A stretch of DNA of 64,000 nt from Terramyces sp. JEL0728 (GCA_027603945.1 JADIIU010000021.1:1-64000), one strand, 5' to 3'. Positions 22,701 to 34,304 are shown, counted from the first letter of the stretch. Notes: generated by a model from the letters alone, not told the origin. Translations and numbers: made by a program.

Positions 22701-25491
22701 TTATTTCTTGAAAACAGTATTAATGGCAAAGAGGACTCTCTCGTCGTAAAACTCGCCAGTCTACATTAGATTTCAAAAACCTTTAGCGGCGTTGCCAGGT
22801 CCTTGTTTTGTTGGAAATATAATCGCAATGCGCGCTCACACAGCGAATTTGCCAGCTCATTCGATTCATCTGTAATTTCATTTTCAAAGGCTTTTAATAG
22901 GAAATTGATATCCAAGACAAACATCTGTACTCCGCCAAACCCAAATTTTCGCTTTTTCCATCCAGTTTCTTGTTAATTACTCGTTACCACTCAAGTCAAT
23001 TTCCATTAATGTGTCTCTGATTAATTTTTCATTCAATTTGTTTGGTTGGATGAATTTGGGCGATGCGTCAATTACTTTGAGCATTTTGCAGAAAGTAATC
23101 ATTGTTTCTGAAGGGATAATTGAATCAAGCAACTGGGAATTAGCCGAATAATCCATCTTTACATAATTGTATTTTTCTTTGGTCAAAATTGATAGTATCT
23201 GCTTTAGGGTTCTAAATTAGCAACGATTTACTGATTCCTGATTTTAAGCAGTTGTTCTTGAATCTCAGTCTGTAGAGAATCTAGTTCTGGAATGGTTCTA
23301 TCAAAACGTTCCATAAGTTGGGCTTTAGTGATTGGATAGACGTGGTCAGCTATGAACATTGCATCAATGAGAATCTTCAAGTACTGCTCTACCGTGTACA
23401 CATTCTCTGACTGCAACAGTAAGCCATCGATAAACGTTTTAAAGAACTTTCCAAGTGCAGTAACTATAGTATTGTAAAGCGAGAAATTGAGCAAGAACCC
23501 AATGTCAGATCCAAAAGTAGTAAGAATAGAGTAAAAGTCGTACGCAGACGCACTCATTATGGGAATATCGATTCCAAACGTGATATTGGAGTCTTGGAAG
23601 ATTGAATTATCCTTGACTTCATCAAAAGTATCCCGTTTCACGCATTGGAAAATAGCTTCGTCGCATTTTTGGGCATGAGCGTCGATAGAAAATGACAAAT
23701 CATCGTTAATTAGACTTTCAAATATAGTAGATAGATCCATACCAATAGAATGCAACTAGATTAATTTGGTTATACGTCTTGTGCTTTGTCAATAGAGGTG
23801 ATTACACATTCGCTGATCATGTGGAAACTATGATGAGGTTGGAAAACATGTTTTTTAAACATTGACGTAAAGAAATGCAATTCTTTTTGTATCCATTTCA
23901 TAAATCCACTCGCCATTGCCGGATTATGAAAACTAACACTGAACCACTCACATGTATTTCGTATCAACCGAAAGAACACTTCAGAGTAATCCATGATGAA
24001 TGATACTATATCCCCGTTAAAATACAATTGGCGCAGCCTGTGTCTTATGGTTGCGGATCTAGCTTCTAAATATGTGTCCCTTGCTTGATCTCCCAACCCT
24101 AGCCGTAGCAATCTTTCAATATCCTGTTGAATTTGTATTTTAGTAGCTGCGGGACTAGTCAAATCAAGCGACACCAATTTGGCTAGGTTATTGATTTTTT
24201 CCTGGATGTTTGATCGTAATATTTTTAATCGTTGAGTTTCACCAGTACAGGAAGCTAGTATTTGCCGTGCTGATATCAAATCCACGTACCTTTTTCAACG
24301 TATACAACTGCCTGATCAAAATCTCTATGCGCAATCAAGACATCCAGCTCATCAGGAATTTCAATCAACCAATGAAAGTCTGAATCGCTCAAGCCATCAG
24401 AGGCAATTTTCTTTACGACTGGCTGTTCAACCTGCTCATCCATAACAACAGCGCTTTGCAATTTCTTTAAATTTTCCAGCTGTTGCTTCTTTTGCGCAAC
24501 TATTTCATTGGTGAGTTTCGTAATGGCGTTCAAAACAGTTCGTTTTTCTTGGAGAGTTTCGGCTTTGTACATGAATGTATCGCTGCCCTTGGTTATTTTA
24601 AATGAATTTTGCAAGTCTTGTTAGGTAGTGCGTACCTGGCGAGTCTTTCATGTCAATGAACCCAATCTCGGTAATGTTGTACACTTTATCAACCGAAAGT
24701 CGGTTTTTGCCCGATAATACATTCTTTTTCCAACAGCAAATGACTAGAGAATCTGTGAACACGTGTATATAGACGGAATCTTTCGGTTTGAATGTATTTG
24801 GATTGATTTCAGAGATTCTCGTTGAAGTGCCGTTATGGATTACAAACCGGTTTTGCGATTCAGGCAGACTCTTGCTTAGCCCATCTACGTCTCTGTAAAG
24901 TGCTTTTAGTTGCTCCATCTTCATTTCTAATTCTGCTTCATCACGAGCTTTTTGTTTTAATATTTCATCCTGCGATGGCTCTTCTGTGTGCGCAATAGCA
25001 GAACTTTCTCTCGCATACTGTTTGAATTTCTGTCTTATTTCTGCAACTTCATTTAGTATCCCACGAACGGCAATCATATCGCCTGTATTAGCAACAAAAA
25101 CCTTCTAATTTGGATATTTCCTTTGAGATAATTACAAACTCGTTGTAGTTTTTGTATACATTCTTTTGCAACTGCCCTGATGTTGAATCTTTGGCATCAG
25201 CTAATGATAGGTGTAGCTGTTGAACTGCGTCTTCGTTTGGTAACTTTTGCAATAAAGTCCGTACATCTACATAAAGATTAATTTACAAACTTCAACGTCA
25301 AACGATTCATCGCCCAGTTTGGATAATTCAAATGTTGGCAGCGATGGATTTGATAGGTTAGGGGTGAGGATTGACGGTGTCATTACGTGTCCAGCTGGTT
25401 TCATTTTGCCGGCAATATTACCGACCAGCCCTTTTTTCTTGTCTATCGATGGAGAATTTACATCTTGCCGAACTGCTGATGGTCTGCTCAT
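22701..25491 (-). CDS. EXO84: exocyst complex subunit Exo84
   Basis: Subunit of the octameric exocyst that tethers secretory vesicles to the plasma membrane. Nine exons give 877 residues; introns 25267-25286, 25083-25101, 24617-24635, 24270-24289, 23756-23775, 23212-23231, 22969-22987, 22761-22780 (19 or 20 nt). The order is that of Exo84: an N-terminal coiled coil with YKNYNEFVIISKEISKLEGD, a PH domain (about residues 175-305) and the helical cargo-binding region starting at PDELDVLIAHRDFDQAV. The last intron was accepted because it fits the local consensus exactly; without it the protein would end 17 residues earlier at KVFEI. The gap to the epsin stop upstream is only 43 bp. Confidence 0.92.
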
Positions 25492-25534
25492 TACGCGTTG
25501 GATGAAAAAAAGTTTACTTTACACTAATCTTTTA

Positions 25535-27329
25535 TTAGAAAAAGGATTGTCCAAATGGATTAGCTTGTTGTTGCTGTTGAAATGGATTTGGATTTTGCTG
25601 TTGCATACCCATTGGAACTTGGCCCATTTGATTCATTCCCATTGGAGCTTGGCCCATATTTTGCATTTGGTTTTGGAACGGATTACCTTGACTGTTTCCA
25701 GTTAAAGAAGGAGTCATACGCGATGTACCAGTACTGGTAGGCTGCATTGGTGTAAATCCAGATAGCTCAGACAATGTTGGTTTAGGCTTTTGTGGTTCCC
25801 ATTGGTAATGGTTGGTATTTGTCGAGGAGAATGGGTTCTTTGGAGCAGCTGACGAAGTTTTAGAGCTAAGACTGGAAGCATCCAAGTTGAACAATTGCTT
25901 ATTTTGTTGCTGTGGCGATGGGTTCTGCGAGAACTGTGTTGGACTGCTATTGGTTTGTGAGAATCCGCCAAACCCACCCATTTGTCCAAACTGACTCTGT
26001 CCAGTTTGGTTTTGAGACATTGCGCCAAATGGATTTGCCGAGCCAGTGTTCCCTTGGAATTGTTGAGTATTTGGGCCAACTGGGTTAGTTTGAGTTTTAG
26101 CAATTGCAGCAAATGGATCCAATACAGCGCTAGAATTAAATAGAGTTACTTTGGGTTTGAAGACAAGTCCATATCCTTTTGCGATGGCACTGGCTTTTGA
26201 ACTGGAGGTGGAGCTGGTGCAGCAAATGGGTTATGAGGTGCATTTATGCCAGTATTTTGCTGCTGCATATTACCAAATGGATTCTGCTGCATCATTTGTT
26301 GCTGTTGCAGTTGTTCATTATACAATCGCTGCTGCTCTTGTTGCAACAAATACTGTTGCTGTTCTTGTTGCAACAAATACTGTTGCTGCATCTGTTGCTG
26401 CATAAACATTTGCTGCTGTTGCTGCTGTAGTAATTGCTGCTGTTGCTGGAACGGATCAAACCCGCCAAATGCTCCAAACGGATCTTGCTGTTGAATAGGA
26501 GCTGGCTGTTCCAAACTACCGAAAAAGTCAATGATATCATCCTTCTTTCTAGAATTAAAACAAATTACGGTTTTGGGGAAACATACGAATCGCCAGTGTT
26601 GTTCATTTGCAAGCGTCTTCGATCCAAAGCTTCCCTTTCGCTCAACTCGATTGCACGCTGCAAATCAGCTTCTTCTTGTAGTTCTCGTCTTTTATTTTCA
26701 TCAATAGAGGCTTGTTCCTTGGATGCTTCAATAGCACGGCGCAAATCTGAATCTTCTTCGTTTGACTTTCTGAACCCTGATTGGTATCCCATCCGTTCGT
26801 TCAATTGGCCTCTTCCTTGACGGCGCTCTCTCAACATGGACTCGTCATTCAATAGTAAAATTAATTCTTTAACAATATTACGGACTGGATTAATTATTAG
26901 TACCGTTCGCTCCTTGATCTCTTCCCTCTTCATCCACGTACTGATATTCCTTTAGGGTTTTTATTACATGGAGGTTATCCTTTGCGTGCTGTATAGTCAT
27001 TTCACTTCCGTTTTCCAACAAGTATTTGAGTACTGTGAGTGCTTTGAATACATGTCTCCAGTTCTTTCCAGAGTCGTTCATTCGCTTATCCAATACATGC
27101 ATGATGACCACAAAATCTCGCCTACGTTAATGCAGAGTACTCGTTGTAACTGTACTGGCATATCTCTTGTAATAGCGAACCCGACGGACCCCACTAGGAT
27201 TAGAATCGGTTACTGTATCGTTGCAGGTAGCTTGACGCACTTTAAGCTCCAGATCGGAATATCCCTTTCCAATTGCTTTACTAGGATTAGCGGTGGTTAC
27301 ATTGTACGGACTGCACTCTTTAAAGACAT
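25535..27329 (-). CDS. epsin (ENTH, two UIMs, NPF/DPF tail)
   Basis: Clathrin endocytic adaptor at the plasma membrane. Seven exons give 558 residues; introns 27281-27300, 27194-27213, 27122-27140, 26885-26903, 26549-26568, 26130-26149. The ENTH domain (1-140) is recovered only after splicing: MSLKSAVRTIKAIGKGYSD, then NDTWGPSG and VLDKRMNDSGKNWRHV. Two ubiquitin-interacting motifs follow (DLRRAIEASKE and DLQRAIELSER). The rest is low complexity: a Gln-rich block encoded at about 26290-26450, and NPF and DPF motifs that bind EH domains and AP-2, ending NPFGQSFF. The first exon holds 29 coding bases. Identification is secure. Confidence 0.95.
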
Positions 27330-27518
27330 TTTGTGGGAAATTTAATCTGTGGTTTCTTTTGAGTTTGTCAGCCACAGGATATCCATGATCTCAAAATCAT
27401 AAACTCCGATGAGATTAAATTGGACGAGGGATGCAACTGGATATTGGTTGAGCTATTCGCTGCACCTTTTGAATCTATTAATGTACATTGTATTTTCAGC
27501 CATTATTTTTGGGGCTGG

Positions 27519-28992
27519 TTAAATCAAAATTCTAATTCCCTCGAGTTTGGTATCGGTAGTGAAATCAACGAGAATATCGAGTTTAGTTTGCGCTTTGAAC
27601 GTGGTACCGTAAGATACAGTTACCAGGAATATTTCCTGGATTGCACAAATCCACCATCCCATTTTTTCTCTGCAAACCAAATAATCTAAAAGAACCAATC
27701 TTTAGACAGTAAATAATTCCGCTTTCAGCAGTTGACAAGTTTGCGAGAAACGGTTTATTACAATTCAGCAGAATTTCTTCCTTTACCAAACTCTGTTAAA
27801 TATTTCTCCTTCACCATCGTCAAATGAACAAGCAAAAGCTTATCCAGATACCCGCTATTGCCATTCGCTCGCGTCTCTTGAATCCATTCAAGCAGTTCTA
27901 TTACACTTGGGTCCTTGTACAGCACATCCACTGGAAAAGTAGTACCTGTAGAATTAGTCTCGTACAATGAAATCAAATGCGAATTAGTTGACCTGTCTAT
28001 AGATGGGTACTGTAAATGACTTTGGTATTTTGTAATAAGTTTGTAGTATGAGGATCGTGATGATTTTGAGATTTGCGTTTTTTGTAATTCAGTTGATTTG
28101 ATTTGCGATTCTGGTGATTTCGACAGCGGTAAATCAAACAGGCGTTTGGCGGGATTTGAATAAGTCTTGGATAGATTCAGACCAGTGATTGAAGATATAC
28201 CTCTTGGGGACGTTCTAGTGTTGATTACTGAGCCGTTTCTGATTGACGTAGGTGTACTTGGTCTTTCAACCAGTGACAATGGAGAACTAACAAATGGCGG
28301 TGTAATCTGGGATTCTATTGCAATTGGATTCGAAGGTGTAATTTGGCTTGCGGTAATAGAAGGTGAATTCAAGGTTGAAGGAGACTTTGTATTTGAAAGC
28401 ACTGGTGAACTCTTGAACTGGGAAGATCTTGGTAAACTAGAACTGCTGGGGAAATTAGGATAACTGATACTTTTCAAGTTGGATTTAGGGAATTCACTAA
28501 CCGTGCTCTCTTGGTAATTGGAATCTGGTTAGTATTAATTACCTATAGATGAGAATTGCACTGTTGTTGAATCTATCGAATCCCTTTCAAAATCTTCAGC
28601 AAATTCAATCTGGTCCAGATCTTTTCCTGTAAACGAGTAAATTTCATCAATCGCAAAGCAAATCCGTCCACTCCATTTTGTTTTCAAGAACGGAAATACC
28701 CGCTCGTCGATCCATTCCAGCCCGACATTGTTTCCAACCAGAAACAAGACTACCAAAAGCGCTTTATATACATGCATTTCTTTTTTACTTTTCAGTCTAT
28801 TCAAAAGCACAGAGTATATTTCTTTTTGGTTCTTTTTTTCAGGAATCAATTCCAACAGAGTGGTGAGTTGGTGCCGTGTGGGTAGGAGTTCATCGTTCTG
28901 CGTGGTTGTTTTCACGAGATTCGTAGTATCTGAGGCGAATGCAGATTTGCTACAGTTAATTTATCTTACGCTTTTCTTAAATATTTGAGCAT
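27519..28992 (-). CDS. second ENTH-domain adaptor, possible ear-like C terminus
   Basis: Five exons give 464 residues; introns 28950-28969 (20), 28525-28542 (18), 27793-27814 (22), 27636-27654 (19). Residues 1-135 form an ENTH/ANTH-like helical domain: MLKYLRKAKSAF at the start, then LNRLKSKKEMHVYKALLVV. Residues 140-330 are Ser/Pro-rich and disordered. Residues 340-464 are predicted beta-rich (IYCLKIGSF, then IFLVTVSYGT and LDILVDFTTDTKLEGIRIL) and recall a GAE or adaptin-ear fold. The stop at 27519 cuts that fold early; an open frame continues downstream on the same strand but no GT-AG intron connects it. Best read as an epsin-related trafficking adaptor, perhaps truncated. Confidence 0.7.
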
Positions 28993-29195
28993 TTGAATTT
29001 TGGAAAGGGACGAAAGGCGAAACTCACCGTTTTGCGGCCATCCCCTTTTTGTTTACTTTTATAGGCTGTTGGTATAAATGGTTTTAGGAAGTGTACCAAA
29101 AACAAAAGGAATTCAACTTGATGGATTCTATGAGAACTAAAATACTGTTTTGATGTCCGAGTTATTTGGTGATGTGAGGCGTAAATTCTTGCAAA

Positions 29196-29732
29196 ATGTT
29201 TTGGTTGTTTGCAGTAGCCCTCGCTGACTGTTCCTCCCAATTCAATACCAATTTAAACCAAATAGTCCAGACATGTACAAACTACGACTCTCAGCTGACA
29301 TTTACAAGCATACAAATAGAAACTACGCTGACATTTATTGGTTCCTCGCTACCCAAAATTTGCACTCCATTCTGTCAGGATTATATTTCAAATACGATAA
29401 AGAATTATACGAGCGACGCTTGTGCACAGGCTCCGTATAGTCCGCAATTTACAAATTTACAAGTGCTGCAGTTGATTAGCATTGGCGGACAATTAAGCTG
29501 TGTAAAAAATGATACTTTATACTGCTTTAACCAGCAAGTCAAGGCTCTGCCTTCATTGAACTTGGATGACCCGCAATCAACCCAGCCCTTACTGGATTAC
29601 CTGGTAGATACAAAAGCGCTTTGCGGGACTTGTTCTACTCAGCAGAATACTTTGCTGAAGCAACGGAATGAAACCGGGATTGTTGGCCAGCTCGTTAATA
29701 TTCTTTCGAATGCTATTGCTTCGGTTTGTTAA
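29196..29732 (+). CDS. secreted cysteine-rich protein
   Basis: A 178-residue intronless protein with a short signal peptide (MFWLFAVALA) and nine later cysteines, including CTPFC, LYC and CGTC. The cysteine order resembles the larger GPI-type protein encoded at 61014-61715, including a final CxTC, so the two probably belong to one family. There is no C-terminal hydrophobic anchor; it ends at a cysteine. Several N-x-S/T sites fit secretion. Families of such proteins are common in chytrids and Rozella-type fungi, where they coat the cell surface or act on hosts; the role here is unknown. Confidence 0.75.
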   Translation: MFWLFAVALADCSSQFNTNLNQIVQTCTNYDSQLTFTSIQIETTLTFIGSSLPKICTPFCQDYISNTIKNYTSDACAQAPYSPQFTNLQVLQLISIGGQLSCVKNDTLYCFNQQVKALPSLNLDDPQSTQPLLDYLVDTKALCGTCSTQQNTLLKQRNETGIVGQLVNILSNAIASVC

Positions 29733-29993
29733 TGCTTTAAATCAGCCTACATTGGTCTAAATAAAATCCATACTCGGTATCTGTCTAATTGTACTTGAAT
29801 TGCAATCCAATTATACCAAGATTGTCCGTTTAATTGCTTTACAGGACTGTTTAGCTTTAGATGATTCGGAATCAAAAGAATCATCCTTTTCTGAATTATT
29901 ACACACTGGTTTCATTCATATTATAAATTACTGTTGCCAAGATCCTTTCTCTTCAGGCACTTTGATAAGTTTGTTTTAAATCTGCACATAAAA

Positions 29994-30713
29994 ATGAAAT
30001 TTCTGCTGATTGGAGATATCCACAAATCTCACTATTTGAACGATGTAAAGAATATCCAAGACCAATTTGATGCAGTCCTAATCAATGGAGATTTTGTATC
30101 AATTCAACACCCGAATGAAATACCACAAGACGACAAGGATTTCCAATTTATCCTTGATCAATTCCATATTCCAGTTTATTACGTCCCAGGCAACCATGAT
30201 CCGCAATCTAGATTCGATTCAGCTCCAAGTGTGCTTGATTCAATCAAAGATCAATATAGAAATATCCATTTAAAGTGGATCAGTGTTAATGGGATAAACA
30301 TTGGTGGAATAGGAGGTGCAGTTGGTGGAATTTTCAAGCATAGTGGAAAAGAAAAGTTTGAAGGATATCCATACGATCAACACTCTTTCACAAACGATTT
30401 CAATAAGCTAATATCAAGTGCACCCGACACCTACATTTTGCTGACACACTGCGGACCAAGCAATACAGTTACTACAGATGAAAACTTTTTATTAGATGAA
30501 AAAGAAAGGGTTGATATGGGAGCTGATTGTCTCTATCAATATCACTTGAAGAATAAAGCGATGGTGCATGTACATGGTCACTCGCATCATTGTTTTGGAA
30601 TGACTAGAATCGGAGAGAATCTGGTAGTGAATCCAGGTGCATTGGAAGACGGCAGGTATGCTGTACTGGAGATTACAGATACCATCCGTTCGGTGCAGTT
30701 TCATCAACTGTAA
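29994..30713 (+). CDS. calcineurin-like metallophosphoesterase
   Basis: A 239-residue single-domain phosphoesterase. All metal-binding motifs are present: GDIH near the N terminus (residues 7-10), NGDFV, GNHD, a single His in LLTHCG and HGHSHH near residue 200. The start at 29994 is the first ATG and puts the first motif seven residues in, as usual. No signal peptide or membrane segment, so it is probably cytosolic. The family covers nucleotide, protein and phospholipid phosphatases; short proteins of this type in eukaryotes are often called UPF0046/MPPED-like, but the substrate is not predictable here. Confidence 0.88.
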   Translation: MKFLLIGDIHKSHYLNDVKNIQDQFDAVLINGDFVSIQHPNEIPQDDKDFQFILDQFHIPVYYVPGNHDPQSRFDSAPSVLDSIKDQYRNIHLKWISVNGINIGGIGGAVGGIFKHSGKEKFEGYPYDQHSFTNDFNKLISSAPDTYILLTHCGPSNTVTTDENFLLDEKERVDMGADCLYQYHLKNKAMVHVHGHSHHCFGMTRIGENLVVNPGALEDGRYAVLEITDTIRSVQFHQL

Positions 30714-30877
30714 GACAAAGTATGTTCAAGAAACGCTTTTACACGCGATTAATAGCAGTTGATAGCAGTTGAGTTGCTTGTCACTAGTAAAAGTAGACTC
30801 CTTTTAGTAATAAAGCTCTCTTTTTAGTTCTGGTGTATTTTCTGTGCTGAGCCAATGGAGCCAAGTTTCCAAATCAA

Positions 30878-31278
30878 ATGTTGATATCAATTCTATTCCA
30901 TCTTGTATATTGTAATAATAAACTGGGAAGTGAGGGCGGAATCAATGGTAGAGTAACTGGCGGTAAATATCTAATTAACAAGACCCTTTTGCAGCAACAG
31001 CACCACCACCAATAGCTTCCAGTATCGTTATCATAGAACAAATAACTACAATACCACTCACCCCTAAAGCAGTGTTTACGGTGACAAAAGCTAGCCAAGC
31101 GGTAACAAAAGCTAGCCAAGCGGTAACAAATCCTACACCCCAATCTACCAAAAGTCCGATAATCACAAGCCAAAACTCTCAGAATATAAATTATGACCCT
31201 AGACCATTGAATTCAGCATACAAATATTCGCCGTGCCTATATTTCTTTCTCCTTCAACTTGCAGCAGTATTCATGTAA
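30878..31278 (+). CDS. small GPI-type secreted Thr/Ser-rich protein
   Basis: Two exons around a 20-nt intron (30963-30982) encode 126 residues that no single long frame shows. The first 12 residues (MLISILFHLVYC) are a signal peptide. The body is Thr/Ser/Pro/Gln-rich, typical of O-mannosylated surface proteins. The end, YFFLLQLAAVFM, is a hydrophobic tail directly at the stop, as in GPI-anchor signals. A perfect 21-bp tandem duplication encodes VTKASQA twice. The antisense strand here has a deceptive hydrophobic frame. Evidence is the consensus intron plus signal peptide plus anchor; no homologue is recognised. Confidence 0.7.
31084..31125. repeat. perfect 21-bp tandem duplication
   Basis: Two identical 21-bp units, 31084-31104 and 31105-31125, lie in frame in the small surface-protein gene and add seven residues. 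The start of a third unit (ACAAA) follows. Likely a recent slippage product. Confidence 0.9.
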
Positions 31279-31318
31279 AATGTAGCATTCAAATAAAAAT
31301 ATCTTTTTTTATTGTACA

Positions 31319-32326
31319 TTAAGGTAACTGCCATTTGTATATCAACGCAGGATCATATCTGGCAATCATTGTGATTAGTTCTACTGGTAAATTCTCCCAA
31401 AACGATCCTTTGAATGCTTCTAGTAACAGTAGCATTTTGAATTTGATTCTGGTTTTGGTTGATAGATTGACTGGGAAATCTCCTTCTTTTGAATTGAGCA
31501 TCAAGCCCATAAACATTTCTGCTTGCAGATTGTGCGAATAGAATAGTTTGATATTTGGCGTGTGGCATTCTTCAAATCCATCATTTGGTTCATTAGGACT
31601 GCCTATCGATTCTAATGGGCTTGCATCCAATAATTCTGGTACATTTATTGATTTGATTTGATTTGGCTGCAATATAGTGATATTCTGGACTCCCTTTTTA
31701 GCCGTAGGTTCTAGCACTACTGGATATGGTTGAAACTGCGTTCTTATCAGATCTGAAATGCATGTTATGAACGTGGCTCCTCTATCTGCATATGTCACAA
31801 ACAGCGGTTCGCATGTAACCCGATGTCTAATAGAAAAGAAAATATCGCAATGTGATTCGCTTCCAGCATTGAATTGCATCCGCATTGGGATAACAGCTTG
31901 GTTCGCCGACAGCAAATCGAAATCCATTATTGCGTCAATAGGGAATATATAACCGCCGTTTTCAAACAAGTGATCAGGCTGTATTAAAGGATCAAATGGG
32001 AGCAATTCCGGCGAAAATTCTTCTACTTTGTCTACTAGTGACGCAGAATGATGTACAGGCTGATATTTAACAAGTCTAAGCATTGGATATAGTTTCTGAA
32101 ATGAATCCGACGGTGGCGATGCAAATATATATTTCTTGACTGCACTACTGAAATACGCTTTGTTCTTTTTAAATTTCTTGTCCAAATAAGTTGATTCCGT
32201 TTGTTCATCATACGTCCTTGGCCATTGAAAATCAATTGTGCGGGCGGTTTCTACTTTACTGGTCTTGCACCATTCGCAATCGCATGACAGCAAGTCCAGC
32301 TTAATTGGGACTATAAGACTTTCCAT
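31319..32326 (-). CDS. protein of unknown function, F-box-like C terminus
   Basis: An intronless 335-residue protein that I do not recognise. The N terminus has a CDCEWC cysteine cluster (residues 15-20). The middle has alternating hydrophobic residues suggesting beta strands (AVIPMRMQFNAGSE, FFSIRHRV), a pattern seen in arrestin-like sandwiches. The last 30 residues, FWENLPVELITMIARYDP, resemble the first helix of an F-box. No signal peptide or membrane segment. If both hints are right, it could be a substrate adaptor for ubiquitin ligases, but this is speculation. Confidence 0.65.
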   Translation of the reverse strand: MESLIVPIKLDLLSCDCEWCKTSKVETARTIDFQWPRTYDEQTESTYLDKKFKKNKAYFSSAVKKYIFASPPSDSFQKLYPMLRLVKYQPVHHSASLVDKVEEFSPELLPFDPLIQPDHLFENGGYIFPIDAIMDFDLLSANQAVIPMRMQFNAGSESHCDIFFSIRHRVTCEPLFVTYADRGATFITCISDLIRTQFQPYPVVLEPTAKKGVQNITILQPNQIKSINVPELLDASPLESIGSPNEPNDGFEECHTPNIKLFYSHNLQAEMFMGLMLNSKEGDFPVNLSTKTRIKFKMLLLLEAFKGSFWENLPVELITMIARYDPALIYKWQLP

Positions 32327-32627
32327 TAGAAAAATTGAAAAATTTGCTCCTTTGTAAGGTTAAAAGAGTAAAACCGAATTTGGAAAAGAGGGTTGGTAGC
32401 ACACAAGAGGGTTGGAATAGTTGCTGGTGATTACAGTCTCTCTTTGATTGGATATGGAATAAGAGAGTAGGGAATTGGTTCTATCGTGAAAGACTGGTGC
32501 ATTGGCTTTGGTGTTTCAGAAGTGATCTTACCATTGAAAGGAACAAACACTGGAATTCGCAAGCATTCGTAAAATCAATTCCACAAAGAAATGTTTTTTC
32601 CACTGCTGGCTAATTTCATTTTCGGAA
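32327..32627. promoter_or_regulatory. divergent promoter region
   Basis: These 301 bp separate the starts of the unknown minus-strand gene and the methyltransferase gene. A short direct repeat, ACAAGAGGGTTGG or near it, occurs twice at about 32385-32415. No coding exon or RNA gene was seen. Confidence 0.4.
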
Positions 32628-34158
32628 ATGAATCTTGAACAAGAACCAGACGTAACTTTTATTCAATCTTACTGCCAAATTGACAAGGAAGAGGCAAACA
32701 AGCGGGTTTTGGATACAATCAAAACCGTTGAAGAAACACTGCATGTCTATGGCTGTGTTCGCGCGGGTTTGTTTGGTAAAGCATTCATCCATCTGCATCC
32801 AAACTACAGCAAAGTAAAAGCTCGATTTGCTACCGCCGACTTTAAACTGCTTGAATTAGGATGCTGCTTTGGAACCGATATCAGAAAAATGATTTCCGAT
32901 GGATTAAGACAAGAAAGTACAACTGTCTCGGATTTGACCGACGGATATTGGAATGTCGGAGCTAAAGTACTCTTTAAAGACAATTTAAAAGTCAAGCAAG
33001 TGTTTACTGATTTCGCTGCTGAACCGGCTATCGGGCTAGAACCGGGGTTTGACGTTATTTCGGCTCAAGCGATTCTACATGTATTATCTAAATCGCAGGT
33101 AGAAGGGTTTCTCAAAAACTGTTTCAAGTACTTGAACACGGATGGAATACTGTTTGGCACTTGTGGAGGAAGTGAAGTTGCAAAGGAATGGGAAGAACAA
33201 ACCCCAACTAAAGGTTTGGAAGGCCGTGTTGCTACCAACCGGTTCTTGCACAGCGTAGAATCATTGACTGATTTGCTAGCCTTCATTGGGTTCCAGGATA
33301 TAGAAGTGTCTGTTGTTCCCAAGGATTTCCTCTTTAAGCAGCCTCCAAATACCCCAACCAATTGTTTGTTTGCATATTCGGCTAGAAAAGCAGAATTCAA
33401 ACCGGATGTATCATTTCTCAAATCTTATTGTGGAATTGACGAACAGGAAGCTACAAAAAGAATTATGGATACAATTGAGTTCATTGAGAAGAGCCACCAT
33501 GGTAACTGTCACTAATGTAGTGTATAAATGTATTCAAATGGGAATGTTTGGTCGCTCTACCATACATTTACACCCCAAATACAACTCAATTTCCTCAAAA
33601 TTCACTGATCCAAACCTCAAACTGCTTGAACTCGGATGCTGCTTTGGAACAGACGCACGGAAAATGATTACTGATGGACTAAACCCGTCATCTATTACTG
33701 TTTCTGATTTGACAAACATCTATTGGGAAACTGGCCGTTCTTTACTGTTCAAAGACAATCTGACAGTTAAATCTGTATTTGCAGATTTTGCAGTCGGATC
33801 GCCAGTTGGATTAGAGCCTGGATTCAATGCCATTTCAGCTCAACTGATTCTTCATGTCTTGTCTAAAGAGCAATGCGAATACTTTTTATCAAATTGTTTC
33901 AAGTACTTGGCTAAAGGCGGTGTGCTATTTGGCACTTGTGTGGGATCTGCAAAAGAACCAATAGTGTGGGGCAAGACGCCAACTAAGGGGTTGGAAGGTA
34001 GACAAGAAACAGAACGGTTTCTGCACAACAAAGACTCCTTGACTGATCTTTTAAAGTCATTTGGGTTTGAAGTGGAAGTTGGGCACATGGAAAGTTGGGT
34101 TCGTCAAACTTCAGTTAGTCAGGTTAAACCCCTGTATTTCTATGCCTCCAAGGCGTAA
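32628..34158 (+). CDS. tandem-domain SAM-dependent methyltransferase-like protein
   Basis: Two exons (intron 33502-33520, 19 nt) give 503 residues made of two similar halves, residues 8-253 and 260-503. Each starts with a D-V-(T/S)-F-x-x-SYC segment and carries a motif I glycine loop (LKLLELGCCFGTD) for S-adenosylmethionine, a VSDLT motif II and an AQxILHVLSK segment. The halves are strongly alike along their whole length. The intron lies only in the second half; the matching codon in the first half is uninterrupted. The motif set is Rossmann methyltransferase class I; substrate unknown. Both copies look intact, so both may be active, or one may serve as a dimer partner. Confidence 0.82.
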
Positions 34159-34304
34159 TAAACTTGTCTTTTTTGAGATGAACTGAGAATATTCTACTCA
34201 ACCATTACTTAATATTGAACTGGATTATTCTCGGATTGCTGGATCATACAAGCTCTTTCCAGAGAAACTGCACATCAAATTGTCCGAACGAATATTTTGA
34301 AAAA

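Noticed and set aside
22548..22769. Plus-strand frame after the nuclease-kinase gene
   Set aside because: It begins inside the direct repeat, has no ATG in its first part and runs antisense to the last EXO84 exons.
26151..26494. Leu/Cys-rich plus-strand frames
   Set aside because: They are the antisense of the CAG/CAA-rich Gln tract of epsin, a known artefact of such repeats.
27420..27689. Plus-strand open frame of 89 codons
   Set aside because: It has no in-frame ATG and lies antisense to the last exons of the ENTH gene, where splicing on the minus strand gives a better protein.
31084..31125. D-arm-like text AGCCAAGCGGTAA suggesting tRNA
   Set aside because: It is only the tandem repeat unit; no anticodon arm, T-arm or acceptor stem surrounds it.
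30874..31173. Hydrophobic minus-strand frames with repeated FVTAWLA
   Set aside because: They mirror the Thr/Ser-rich plus-strand gene, which has a signal peptide, a consensus intron and a GPI-type tail.
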